Shown: positions 1-6,665 of the stretch, piece by piece | Numbering within the stretch: the stretch's first letter is position 1 | Layout of the letters: every line of letters begins with the position of its first letter | Assembly: GCA_004558595.1 (NCBI GenBank) | Contig: SFCN01000048.1 | Coordinates: 1-15,702, forward strand | DNA: 15,702 nt | From: Phascolarctobacterium sp. | GTDB lineage: Bacteria > Bacillota > Negativicutes > Acidaminococcales > Acidaminococcaceae | Direction: 5' to 3' | Position numbers and translations under genes: made by a program | Notes under the pieces: model-generated | What the model was told of the DNA's origin: nothing | Databases searched by the model: none | The model's input: only the letters and a program-made list of their open reading frames with translations

Positions 1-1259
1 TACATGCTAAGCATATTCATGATAAGTACGTAACGATAAATCAACATACTGGCGAGTTTTTTAATATTTTCCAAGTATTGAATGTTCATTATAAGGAGGT
101 TCCCATTTGTAGAGTACTCTATGAATTATTATCACCTGAGGGCAGCCATGGTCAAGGAGTGGCCTATCTTGAAATTTTTATGAAAGATGTGCTCTGTATT
201 GATAAGAATTCACTTGCGGAGGATGAATGGCGTTATATCAAAGTGGAAAGGGAAAGGGTAATTGATAGCAAGCGACGCATTGACTTAGTTATCGAAACAC
301 CAAAAAAGTTTATCCCGATAGAAGTAAAAATATATGCAGGTGAACAAGAACAACAATGCTTAGATTATTATAACTATGCAAATAGAATAGGTTCGCAAGA
401 ATCACCAACAACGCTTTTCTATTTAACTCGCTTTGGAACATTGCCGACTAATTATAGCACAAAGGGTGATAAACATTTAAATATTAAAACTATATCATTC
501 GCTGATCATATCTTGCCTTGGCTTGAAAAATGTCTACAATATAATGAAACATGGCGATTGAGTACGGTTTCAAATACTATATATCAGTTAATAGATGTTA
601 TAAAGAGCTTTACAAGTAGAAAGAAGGATTTGGAAATGGAAGAGATTGCTAAATATTTATGTGCATCAAAAGAGAATTTGCAGGATGCGCTCAGGATAGA
701 AAATGCCATAAACTTGGCAAGAAGAAATGTATTAAAAGCGCTCTTTAGTGGGATAGAAGAAAAAGTTGATGAGGTGATATCTAGGTCTATAAATAAATGC
801 AAAATAAGTAAGGAAGCTTGCTTCGTTGAAGCAATAGAAAAATACAGAAATGGTAAGAGTTTGCCGAGCTTGTCATATAAAAACGATAATTATGGTGAAG
901 TTAAAGTAAGGCTAGAAGTTGATTGGAGAGTATATATTGGCTTTACCATTGATAGCGATAAGAAGATACCAGAAAATGTCTCTAAGGAATTGGGAGAAAA
1001 ATATAAGGAGCTACTAGACACTATTCATGTTGATGACGGTAGCAATTGGAGATATTTGGAAAATAAGATTTCAGATAATGGCAAAGAACTATCTATAGAT
1101 GAGGTACCCAATTTTATTGAATTCAATGAAGCGTTTTACAGATTGTTGGATGATAAGAACTTACAGGCTTATATTATATATTGTGCCAATGCCTTTTTAA
1201 GGCTTTTAAACTTACCAGAGGTTAGCAAAAATGAAAAGTATAATGAAACATCTAACTAA
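1..1259 (+). CDS. PD-(D/E)XK nuclease-family protein, 5' partial
   Basis: The reading frame is open from base 3 of the window to the TAA at 1257-1259, so the gene starts upstream. The first possible start, a TTG at 78, sits inside conserved-looking sequence: the codons before it read NIFQVL, typical of the opening of this family, so it is probably not the true start. Numbering from that TTG, an SPEGSHGQG segment lies at 19-27 and a nuclease core follows: Asp69 in RIDLVIE, then Glu82-x-Lys84 in PIEVKI, then a Gln-rich YAGEQEQQ stretch at 86-93. These match the D...ExK metal-binding signature of PD-(D/E)XK enzymes, and the order resembles the PDDEXK_4-like group of stand-alone accessory nucleases. 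The C-terminal ~250 residues are not recognised. The gene is visibly more AT-rich than the mre genes, suggesting horizontal origin. Substrate and role (defence, mobile element) cannot be read from sequence. Confidence 0.75.
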   Translation, partial: HAKHIHDKYVTINQHTGEFFNIFQVLNVHYKEVPICRVLYELLSPEGSHGQGVAYLEIFMKDVLCIDKNSLAEDEWRYIKVERERVIDSKRRIDLVIETPKKFIPIEVKIYAGEQEQQCLDYYNYANRIGSQESPTTLFYLTRFGTLPTNYSTKGDKHLNIKTISFADHILPWLEKCLQYNETWRLSTVSNTIYQLIDVIKSFTSRKKDLEMEEIAKYLCASKENLQDALRIENAINLARRNVLKALFSGIEEKVDEVISRSINKCKISKEACFVEAIEKYRNGKSLPSLSYKNDNYGEVKVRLEVDWRVYIGFTIDSDKKIPENVSKELGEKYKELLDTIHVDDGSNWRYLENKISDNGKELSIDEVPNFIEFNEAFYRLLDDKNLQAYIIYCANAFLRLLNLPEVSKNEKYNETSN

Positions 1260-1382
1260 AGATACTGATGTAGAACGAATCAAGTATAAGCTCAAAGCCA
1301 AAATAGATAATGCTGTCAAAGCAAAATGTGGGCCTGGTCATAACGGAAGGACTGAGTGAGCTTATTAACTTTAGGGTGAATG

Positions 1383-1484
1383 TACAACAGGAGTAAAGCT
1401 AAATTTGAGAATGGCATTCTTAAGGTTACAGTTCATAAAGTATAACACAAGGCTGTGGAAGCCAAAAAGCATATAGCCATCTAA
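1383..1484 (+). pseudogene. Hsp20-like C-terminal relic
   Basis: In the frame starting at 1383 the translation reads YNRSKAKFENGILKVTVHKV, then a TAA at 1443-1445, then HKAVEAKKHIAI and a TAA at 1482-1484. The FENGILKVTV block resembles the end of the alpha-crystallin domain of small heat-shock proteins, and the terminal HIAI supplies the conserved I-x-I motif that docks neighbouring subunits. A different frame just upstream (about 1367-1393, NFRVNVQQE) could be the preceding beta strand, implying a frameshift as well as the stop. No N-terminal part of an Hsp20 is recognisable between 1260 and 1366. A terminator follows 22 bases later, as expected after a real gene end. The assignment rests on a short match by eye. 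Confidence 0.5.
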
Positions 1485-1506
1485 AGCTAATGAAGTAAAC
1501 TATAAC

Positions 1507-1541
1507 GAAGGTTACACTTTTGGAGTGTAGCCTTCTTTTTT
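1507..1541 (+). terminator. Rho-independent terminator
   Basis: A 12-bp stem (1507-1518 GAAGGTTACACT with 1524-1535 AGTGTAGCCTTC, one T-G wobble) with a 5-base loop is followed directly by a run of six T at 1536-1541. It sits just after the Hsp20-like relic and probably terminated that gene. It still insulates the downstream promoter from read-through. Confidence 0.9.
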
Positions 1542-1554
1542 CGCCTTTTTAGGA

Positions 1555-1572
1555 ACTTTTTTGTAAAAAAGT
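1555..1572. repeat. 8-bp inverted repeat abutting a promoter
   Basis: ACTTTTTT at 1555-1562 and AAAAAAGT at 1565-1572 form a perfect inverted repeat with a two-base centre, ending one base before the -35 hexamer at 1574. It could be a regulator-binding site or chance in A/T-rich DNA; no regulator can be assigned. Confidence 0.4.
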
Positions 1573-1573
1573 G

Positions 1574-1601
1574 TTGACAAAAGCTAAAAAGAGCATATAA
1601 C
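1574..1601 (+). promoter_or_regulatory. Sigma70-type promoter ahead of the broken ABC operon
   Basis: A perfect -35 TTGACA (1574-1579), a 16-base spacer and a -10 TATAAC (1596-1601). About 45 bases further on is a Shine-Dalgarno-like gaggaagcgag before an ATG at 1660, but that frame stops after four codons. It was probably the promoter of the transporter operon whose remains follow. Bases 1602-1750 otherwise hold no readable gene. Confidence 0.7.
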
Positions 1602-1751
1602 AATCTACAACATAGGAAACCTAGATAAAAAGTAGGTTAAGAAAAGTGAGGAAGCGAGAATGCAAAAATTCAACTAAGCAAAGATGCAAATGATGTGTAG
1701 CATGTGTCAGGGCAGCACTGTGTCCTGTTGTTGTGCTGAACAAATACGAAT

Positions 1752-2003
1752 GTGTTCTTGCTATGGTTGTGGTTAGTGATTGGAGAAATTAAGCAGCTGG
1801 CGGATGAGGGCAAAACTATGGTTATCGTGACACACGAGATGCAGTTCGCTAGGGAAATTTCTACCAATGTTATTTTCATGGCCGATGGGAATATTGTGGA
1901 GCAGGGCCTACCGAAAAAGATTTTTGTAAATCCGGATCAAGAAAGAACTCGCAAATTCTTGAAGCGTGTGCTGCCACCACCGGAAATTGAATATGTTATT
2001 TAA
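1752..2003 (+). pseudogene. Polar amino-acid ABC transporter ATPase, C-terminal remnant
   Basis: Only the last third of a GlnQ/HisP-type ATPase remains. From about residue 11 the frame reads GEIKQLADEGKTMVIVTHEM, which is the region after the D-loop ending in the H-loop histidine. It continues as IFMADGNIVEQG and PDQERTRKFL, the standard C-terminal end of polar amino-acid ATPases. Walker A, the LSGGQ signature and Walker B are all absent from this frame, and the upstream 150 bases contain stops in every useful frame, so no functional nucleotide-binding domain can be made. The GTG at 1752 is merely the first codon of the open stretch. Its family partners follow immediately, a binding protein and a permease, both also broken. 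Confidence 0.85.
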
Positions 2004-2039
2004 AAAAATATAAAAATTAGGAATGGAGAAATTATTATA

Positions 2040-2418
2040 TTGAAAAAAACTTTACTTAGAAAATTAGCAGTAGCATCCTTTGGCGTATTGGCAATTGCAG
2101 CCCTGACCGCAGGCTGCGGTGGCGAGAGCAAAAAGGCTCCGACAGCTGATGGCAAAAAAACCGTAGTCAAGACCGTTATCAGCGGTACAGAAGCTTCTCT
2201 GAGCTGGGTGGATGAAAGGGGCTGAAAAGCAGGGCGTGAAGCTGGTGGCCTTGGCTGAACCTGTAAAGGTTAATGCAACCTATGTTCTGGTCAATAAAAA
2301 GGAAGATAAACTAGCCGCAGAAATTAACGAAGCCTTGAAGGCCTTGCGTGCTGACGGTACCTTAAGGAAAATCAACATTAAGTGGTATAAGAATGATTTG
2401 ATGAAGCTTTTAAAATGA
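2040..2418 (+). pseudogene. Amino-acid ABC transporter solute-binding lipoprotein, deleted and frameshifted
   Basis: A TTG start at 2040, behind a ggaga at 2025-2029, opens a lipoprotein signal peptide: MKKTLLRK, a hydrophobic stretch, and lipobox LTAGC with the lipidated cysteine near residue 26. The frame continues to VDERG and stops at 2223-2225. A second frame (from 2212, beginning MKGAEKQGVKLVAL) carries the typical family 3 binding-protein C-terminus: ATYVLVNKKED, then EINEALKALRADGTLRKI and KWYKNDL. Together the two pieces give about 125 residues against roughly 250-270 for an intact protein, so the central ligand-binding part is gone and the joint is out of frame. It lies between the ATPase and permease remnants of the same transporter. 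A short lipoprotein of about 61 residues could still be made and exported, but it would not bind ligand. Confidence 0.87.
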
Positions 2419-2473
2419 AGGGATGGCGTGCTCTTGGCGCTGACCCTAAAAAATAATTAGGGGATGTGGGATT

Positions 2474-2692
2474 GTGCTTACGTTTAGCTTTGAATACTTT
2501 TTGTCGGTATGGCCCAAGCTTTTAGAGGCTGTGCCGGCGGGACAAACAGAGGCAGCTATCGTCTTCGGGCTGAGTCCTTGGCGGAGAGTAATGCATATTA
2601 TTCTGCCTCAAGCGCTGCCCATCATGTTGCCAGGCCTGGTCAACCAGATCATTGAGATTATTAAGGATAACTCCTTGGCCCTGGCTGCGTAG
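2474..2692 (+). pseudogene. Polar amino-acid ABC transporter permease, internally deleted
   Basis: A GTG start at 2474 opens FSFEYFLSVWPKLLEAVPAG, the usual N-terminus of HisM/GlnP-type permeases. Within two residues it jumps to GQTEAAIVFGLSPWRRV, the EAA loop that docks on the ATPase, followed by ILPQALPIMLPGLVNQ and EIIKDNSLAL. The first three membrane helices expected between these blocks are missing, leaving 72 residues where about 215-230 are normal; the frame across the joint is kept. The C-terminus is also cut: a stop follows SLALAA, where intact proteins continue with the last helix. After the stop, bases 2695-2751 read NQFVTEDKLRVVQKALVL in another frame, a possible scrap of a further gene end. 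It cannot form a transport channel. Confidence 0.85.
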
Positions 2693-2800
2693 TAAATCAA
2701 TTTGTAACAGAAGACAAGCTGCGTGTTGTGCAGAAGGCGTTGGTTCTGTAATTATTTAGCCCTTTTAGTCCTTCCTATTTTAATAAAATGCGTTGCTTTT

Positions 2801-2828
2801 ATCGCTCACTAAATGTGGGCGATTTTTT
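2801..2828 (+). terminator. Rho-independent terminator
   Basis: A 9-bp stem (2801-2809 ATCGCTCAC with 2815-2823 GTGGGCGAT, one T-G wobble) with loop TAAAT, then a T run to 2828. It ends the debris region and separates it from the large operon. Confidence 0.88.
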
Positions 2829-2894
2829 CTGCTTAAATTTCACATTTTTTATCATGAATTGTGAGCTGGAGGTATATGCTTTAGGAGAGAAATT

Positions 2895-2903
2895 TGATAT
2901 AAT
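2895..2903 (+). promoter_or_regulatory. Extended -10 promoter for the large operon
   Basis: TGATATAAT at 2895-2903 is a perfect extended -10 element (TG, one base, TATAAT). The -35 region 17 bases upstream (tatgct) is poor, as is common for extended -10 promoters. It lies between the terminator at 2801-2828 and the first gene at 2961, giving a leader of roughly 50 bases. No other convincing promoter was seen before 13578. Confidence 0.65.
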
Positions 2904-2960
2904 AGTGAAGATAAAAAATGGAATAGTGTTGCCACACATCGAGATACGGAGGTTATTTTT

Positions 2961-3467
2961 TTGGAAGAGATTTATCGTGAGGAATCAACTACTAATTTTA
3001 CGCGCAAGGTAATTGCCGGCATCGCGCTATTGCTTATCGTGTGCTTATTTGTAAATGAATGGAATAATGTGCAGGAAACTCGTCATCTGAGCCTGGTGGG
3101 CTGGGGTCTGAATCTGGTGCTGCTGGGACTATGGTGCTGGCGTGTGTCCTTCAAGTACACGCTTATTCTCTATAAGGATAAACGCTTAGAGGTTATTACT
3201 GAGGGTATGTTCTTTATTAAGCGCAGCTACAGCGTGGATTTGACCCGCACCGAAAGCTTTACCAATAAATATGTGCGCAGCTTCTTCCGCAAGACCAAGC
3301 TGACCCATTATATCCATCGTTATAGCTCCTTGGATGAAAATCCCCAGCGTCTTTTGGTGTTCACTGAGGGCAAGAAGAATAAGCTGGCCGGTCTGATTTT
3401 CAAGTGCAGTGATACATTCCTGAAGAAGCTGCAAAAGACCTTGCCGGATAAATACATTCAGCTGTAA
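2961..3467 (+). CDS. Unrecognised two-helix membrane protein
   Basis: A TTG start at 2961 is chosen because GGAGG lies at 2948-2952, eight bases upstream, and there is no better in-frame start. The 168-residue product has a short charged N-terminus and two hydrophobic helices at about 17-33 and 46-62. A cytoplasmic-looking domain of about 100 residues follows, rich in alternating hydrophobic/charged strands (YTLILYKDKRLEVIT) and basic residues. The layout of two helices plus a small beta-rich domain recalls bacterial PH-like membrane proteins, but no family motif is clear and I do not assign one. It is the first gene of the run leading to maf, radC and the elongasome genes, so a role in the envelope is possible from context only. 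Confidence 0.75.
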   Translation: MEEIYREESTTNFTRKVIAGIALLLIVCLFVNEWNNVQETRHLSLVGWGLNLVLLGLWCWRVSFKYTLILYKDKRLEVITEGMFFIKRSYSVDLTRTESFTNKYVRSFFRKTKLTHYIHRYSSLDENPQRLLVFTEGKKNKLAGLIFKCSDTFLKKLQKTLPDKYIQL

Positions 3468-3485
3468 GCTTTGGAGGATGGAAGA

Positions 3486-3776
3486 ATGACAGGTATTGAA
3501 AATGTAGATTCCTTGGCGGTGTGCTCCAGGGTTTTTCAGGTGTTTTTTGGCTCATTTATTTATATCTTTTTTGTTGCCAAGCAGGTTGGTCCTGAAAATA
3601 AAAAATTATGGTTTAGAAAGCGTAAAAAATATACCTTCTTTAATCGCCGTGGTATTTTTGGCGAGGATATTAACTTTGGCTATCCTGTAACCTGGCAGGG
3701 CATTTTGGTGTTCCTTGCTATTTATGGCGTAATTTTTGGCTTTGGCTATTGGTATATTTTTGTGCACGCATATTGA
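3486..3776 (+). CDS. Unrecognised small membrane protein
   Basis: The start is placed at the ATG at 3486, not the in-frame TTG at 3471: GGAGG at 3473-3477 is eight bases before the ATG and would lie inside the longer version. The 96-residue product has a hydrophobic stretch at about 15-31 (QVFFGSFIYIFFV), a basic loop (WFRKRKKYTFFNRRG) and a second helix at about 71-93 (LVFLAIYGVIFGFGYW). Both ends are probably on the same side of the inner membrane, with the positive loop in the cytoplasm. It begins 18 bases after the preceding gene and is probably co-transcribed. No family was recognised. Confidence 0.7.
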   Translation: MTGIENVDSLAVCSRVFQVFFGSFIYIFFVAKQVGPENKKLWFRKRKKYTFFNRRGIFGEDINFGYPVTWQGILVFLAIYGVIFGFGYWYIFVHAY

Positions 3777-3819
3777 TTTATAGCTTTATGCTTAGTGATA
3801 AAGGAGAGAAGTATAGTTC

Positions 3820-4245
3820 ATGGCTGAAATTAGAGGCATTGTTGTAAAAAAGCAGGGTGAGCGCGCTGAGATCAAGGTTGATAAAACCGAGAGCGAGCTG
3901 CAAGGCTTGCCCAAATATCTTGATTGTTGGAATCCGGTCAGCGCTAAGGCCGGTGATGTGGTGGGCGCTGAATATCGCGATTTTGATAATACTAAGGCCA
4001 AAATGATTATTTATGGCCTACCCGTAACTGGTGTGTTGGCTGGTGTTGCCTTTGGCAACAGTCTGGCCACCTTTTTCCACATGGATAAAATGCCCTTCAT
4101 TATCGGTGGCATTATCCTATGGCTTATTGTGACCATTAGCTATGCCCGCATCTTTAAGCGTGACGCGGTGCGTGAGGGTAAGCAGCCTGTAATTTACGAA
4201 ATCCAAGCTCAGGAAATGGTTATTGATATGAGCAAGAAGGGTTAA
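3820..4245 (+). CDS. RseC/MucC-like membrane protein
   Basis: This 141-residue protein starts at an ATG behind AAGGAGAG (3801-3808). Its N-terminal half looks like a small soluble beta domain (IRGIVVKKQGERAEIKV at 4-20), with NPVSAKAGDVVGAEY at about 38-52. Two membrane helices follow at about 62-84 and 92-110, and then a short cytoplasmic tail. This layout, including the AKxGD-V step before the helices, matches the RseC/MucC family, whose members are linked to sigmaE control or to SoxR reduction in Proteobacteria and occur in other bacteria with unknown roles. The cysteine cluster often found in RseC N-terminal domains is missing: only Cys36 is visible. The redox role is therefore doubtful. 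It lies 13 bases before maf. Confidence 0.55.
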   Translation: MAEIRGIVVKKQGERAEIKVDKTESELQGLPKYLDCWNPVSAKAGDVVGAEYRDFDNTKAKMIIYGLPVTGVLAGVAFGNSLATFFHMDKMPFIIGGIILWLIVTISYARIFKRDAVREGKQPVIYEIQAQEMVIDMSKKG

Positions 4246-4258
4246 AGGAGCGCTGACT

Positions 4259-4831
4259 ATGGAGGTTGTTTTAGCTTCGGCTTCGCCTCGCCGTTTGGCG
4301 TTGCTGGAGCAGGTGGGCGTGCAGGCTCGCGTGTGTCCTGCGGATTTTGAGGAAGAAGCAGGCAGGGCCCAGTCGGCCCGTGAGGTAGTCTTGCGCAATG
4401 CTTTGGGCAAGTGCAGGACGGTGGCTGCCCAAACAGGGGACACGATTCCTGTAGTGGCCGCCGATACTATTGTGGTGATTGATGAGGCAATTCTGGGCAA
4501 GCCCCACAATGCTTTAGAGGCTGAGGCCATGCTTACCAGTCTGTCAGGGCGTAGCCATCAGGTGCTGACCGGTGTGGCAGTGCGTTATCAGGGCAAGGAG
4601 CTGGCTCAGGTGTGTACCACAAAGGTGTATTTTCGTCAGCTTACTGAAGCAGAAATTGCTGCTTATGTGGCGACGGGTGAGCCCTTGGACAAGGCCGGTG
4701 CCTACGGCATTCAGGGCAAGGGCGCAGTTTTAGTAGAAAAAATCGAGGGCTGCTACAATAATGTGGTGGGCCTTCCCTTAACGATGTTGTATTCCATGTT
4801 GAAGGAAATAGGAGTTATCATGACTGCATGA
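4259..4831 (+). CDS. maf: Maf family nucleotide pyrophosphatase
   Basis: Maf proteins hydrolyse non-canonical or modified nucleoside triphosphates (dTTP/UTP-type in the YhdE/Maf branch) to monophosphates in the cytoplasm. The 190-residue length is normal. Signature residues are present: SASPRR at 7-12, the AADT segment with Asp69 at 67-70, LGKP at 79-82, SGRSHQVLTGVAV at about 96-108, and AYGIQGKGA near 150. The start ATG at 4259 follows aaaggag at 4244-4250. The stop overlaps the radC start by four bases (ATGA at 4828-4831), suggesting translational coupling. The maf-radC-mreBCD order is widespread in Firmicutes. The exact substrate class cannot be settled by eye. Confidence 0.95.
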   Translation: MEVVLASASPRRLALLEQVGVQARVCPADFEEEAGRAQSAREVVLRNALGKCRTVAAQTGDTIPVVAADTIVVIDEAILGKPHNALEAEAMLTSLSGRSHQVLTGVAVRYQGKELAQVCTTKVYFRQLTEAEIAAYVATGEPLDKAGAYGIQGKGAVLVEKIEGCYNNVVGLPLTMLYSMLKEIGVIMTA

Positions 4832-5595
4832 CAGCCTTGAAGGGCAGTACCTATCACCTGGGTGATAGTGATTTTAGTAGTATCGACTTAACAGAATTTG
4901 TACAACACAAGGAAATAATTAAAAACCTGCCTCTGGAGGAAAGACCACGGGAAAAGCTGATCGCTTATGGTGCAGGGGCTTTGACCGATGGGGAGCTGCT
5001 AGCGATTTTGTTGCGCACGGGTACTGCCTCCAAATCGGCGTTGACCCTGGGCAGGGAGCTGACTAGGGACGGGGGCCTGTATAAAAGGCTGGCTCGTATT
5101 AGTCGTGTTGAAGAGCTTACGGAAATAAGGGGCCTGGGACAGGCTAAGGCTGCCACTGTGTTGGCTGCATTGGAGCTGGGGAGGCGTTTAGCTTCGGCAC
5201 GCCCTTTAGATAAATTACATTTTGGCTACCCGGAGCAGGTGGCGGCCTTTTTGATGCCACGGCTACGCTATGCCGTTAGAGAACAATTTTTAGTGATATT
5301 ATTAGATGCCAAGAATAAAGTAATAGGCACGGAGGTTATTTGTGAGGGCTCCTTGAGCTCTACCACGGTGCAACCACGCGAGGTGTTTAGGATAGCTATT
5401 TTGCAGCATGCCTCTGCCATTGTGGTAGCTCACAATCATCCCTCTGGTGATCCCCATCCCAGCAAGGAGGACCAGGAGTTGACTAAGCAGCTGTATGCGG
5501 CTGGAAAAACACTTTTGTTACCTCTCTTGGATCATGTGATTATCGGAGATGGCACCTATTACAGTTTTCAAGAGGATGGAGCTTTAAAAAATTAG
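4828..5595 (+). CDS. radC: RadC family JAB domain protein
   Basis: The 255-residue protein has the two RadC parts. The N-terminal region carries LPLEERPREKLIAYGAGAL from about 34 and a helix-hairpin-helix at about 97-120 (LTEIRGLGQAKAATVLAALE). A JAMM/MPN fold follows with a complete metal motif: Glu173, His202-x-His204, then seven residues, Ser212, two residues and Asp215 (HNHPSGDPHPSKED). The name comes from an old E. coli repair phenotype that was later attributed to another gene, so the cellular role remains uncertain; some homologues affect competence or DNA processing. The ATG at 4828 overlaps the maf stop. About 25 residues precede the usual conserved start (KEIIKNLP), so the N-terminus is slightly long. 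The best-placed ribosome site (ggag at 4811-4814) actually fits the ATG at 4820, which is in the maf frame, so radC probably depends on coupling. Confidence 0.95.
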   Translation: MTALKGSTYHLGDSDFSSIDLTEFVQHKEIIKNLPLEERPREKLIAYGAGALTDGELLAILLRTGTASKSALTLGRELTRDGGLYKRLARISRVEELTEIRGLGQAKAATVLAALELGRRLASARPLDKLHFGYPEQVAAFLMPRLRYAVREQFLVILLDAKNKVIGTEVICEGSLSSTTVQPREVFRIAILQHASAIVVAHNHPSGDPHPSKEDQELTKQLYAAGKTLLLPLLDHVIIGDGTYYSFQEDGALKN

Positions 5596-5609
5596 GAGGA
5601 CGGGTGGAA

Positions 5610-6653
5610 ATGAAATTTACTTTCCCAAATATTAGTATTTTTAACAATATGTCCGATGATATGGGTATAGATTTGGGTACAGCCAATACCCTGGTACATT
5701 GTAAGGATAAGGGTATCATTATTCGTGAGCCCTCCGTTGTGGCTGTGGAAAAGGATACTAACGAGGTTTTGGCTATTGGCGCCGAGGCCAAGCGTATGAT
5801 TGGCCGTACCCCCGGCAATATTGTGGCTATTCGCCCCATGAAAGATGGCGTTATTGCCGACTACGAGATTACTCAATCCATGCTGAAGTATTTTATTAAG
5901 CAGGCTATGGGCAATCGTACCTTTGTGCGTCCCCGTATTCTGGTAGGTGTGCCCAGTGGTGTAACAGAGGTTGAAAAGCGCGCCGTTATCGACGCTACCA
6001 TTGAGGCCGGCGCACGGGAGGCATATTTGATTGAGGAGCCCATGGCGGCTGCCATTGGCGCGGGCATGCCTGTTCAGGAAGCCACTGGTAGTATGGTTGT
6101 TGATATTGGCGGTGGCACCTGCGAGGTTGCCGTTATTTCCCTAGGCGGTATCGTTGTGTCCAAGAGCGTGCGCTGTGGTGGCGATGCCATTGATGCGGCC
6201 ATCGTGCGTTATGTGCGCAAAAGCTTTAATATGTTTATTGGTGAGCGTACCGCGGAAAATATTAAAATGGAAATCGGCACGGCCATGAAGGTGGACAAGC
6301 CCGAGGTCATGGAGGTACGTGGCCGTGATTTGCTGAGTGGTTTGCCTAAGAGTATTCAGGTGAACGCTAACCATGTATGCGAGGCTGTGGATGAGCCCGT
6401 GAGCATGATCGTGGATGCTGTTCGTAATACTCTGGAGCGCACACCGCCTGAGCTGAGCGCAGATATTATGGATCGTGGCATTGTGATGACCGGTGGTAGC
6501 TCTATGCTGCGCAATTTGGACCGTTTGATTTCCAAGGAAACCGGCATGCCTGTGTACGTTTCCGACGAGGCCTTGGACTGCGTTGCCCTGGGTACCGGTA
6601 TCGCTGTGGAAAATATTGATATTTATCGTAAGGGCTTCATGACTTCTAAATAA
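5610..6653 (+). CDS. mreB: Rod-shape actin homologue MreB
   Basis: MreB is the bacterial actin that polymerises on the inner membrane face and orients the cell-wall elongation machinery. I place the start at the ATG at 5610 and not the GTG at 5604: AGGAGG at 5594-5599 is ten bases from the ATG but only four from the GTG. The resulting 347 residues are normal length. Actin-fold nucleotide motifs are in place: phosphate-1 GIDLGTANT at about 19-27, the connect region GVPSGVTEVEKRAV at about 113-126, phosphate-2 VVDIGGGTCEV at about 163-173, and adenosine-site TGGSSML at about 294-300. The N-terminus (KFTFPNISIF) may insert in the membrane. Nine bases separate it from radC, and mreC follows at once. 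Confidence 0.98.
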   Translation: MKFTFPNISIFNNMSDDMGIDLGTANTLVHCKDKGIIIREPSVVAVEKDTNEVLAIGAEAKRMIGRTPGNIVAIRPMKDGVIADYEITQSMLKYFIKQAMGNRTFVRPRILVGVPSGVTEVEKRAVIDATIEAGAREAYLIEEPMAAAIGAGMPVQEATGSMVVDIGGGTCEVAVISLGGIVVSKSVRCGGDAIDAAIVRYVRKSFNMFIGERTAENIKMEIGTAMKVDKPEVMEVRGRDLLSGLPKSIQVNANHVCEAVDEPVSMIVDAVRNTLERTPPELSADIMDRGIVMTGGSSMLRNLDRLISKETGMPVYVSDEALDCVALGTGIAVENIDIYRKGFMTSK

Positions 6654-6665
6654 TAGGTAGTAAGC

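Noticed and set aside
1231..1359. A 42-codon plus-strand frame beginning inside the end of the nuclease gene
   Set aside because: It overlaps the nuclease stop by 29 bases, lacks a clear ribosome site, resembles nothing known and lies in decayed sequence.
2788..3012. A 74-codon plus-strand frame
   Set aside because: It runs through a terminator hairpin, the extended -10 promoter and the start of the next gene, so it is a chance open frame.
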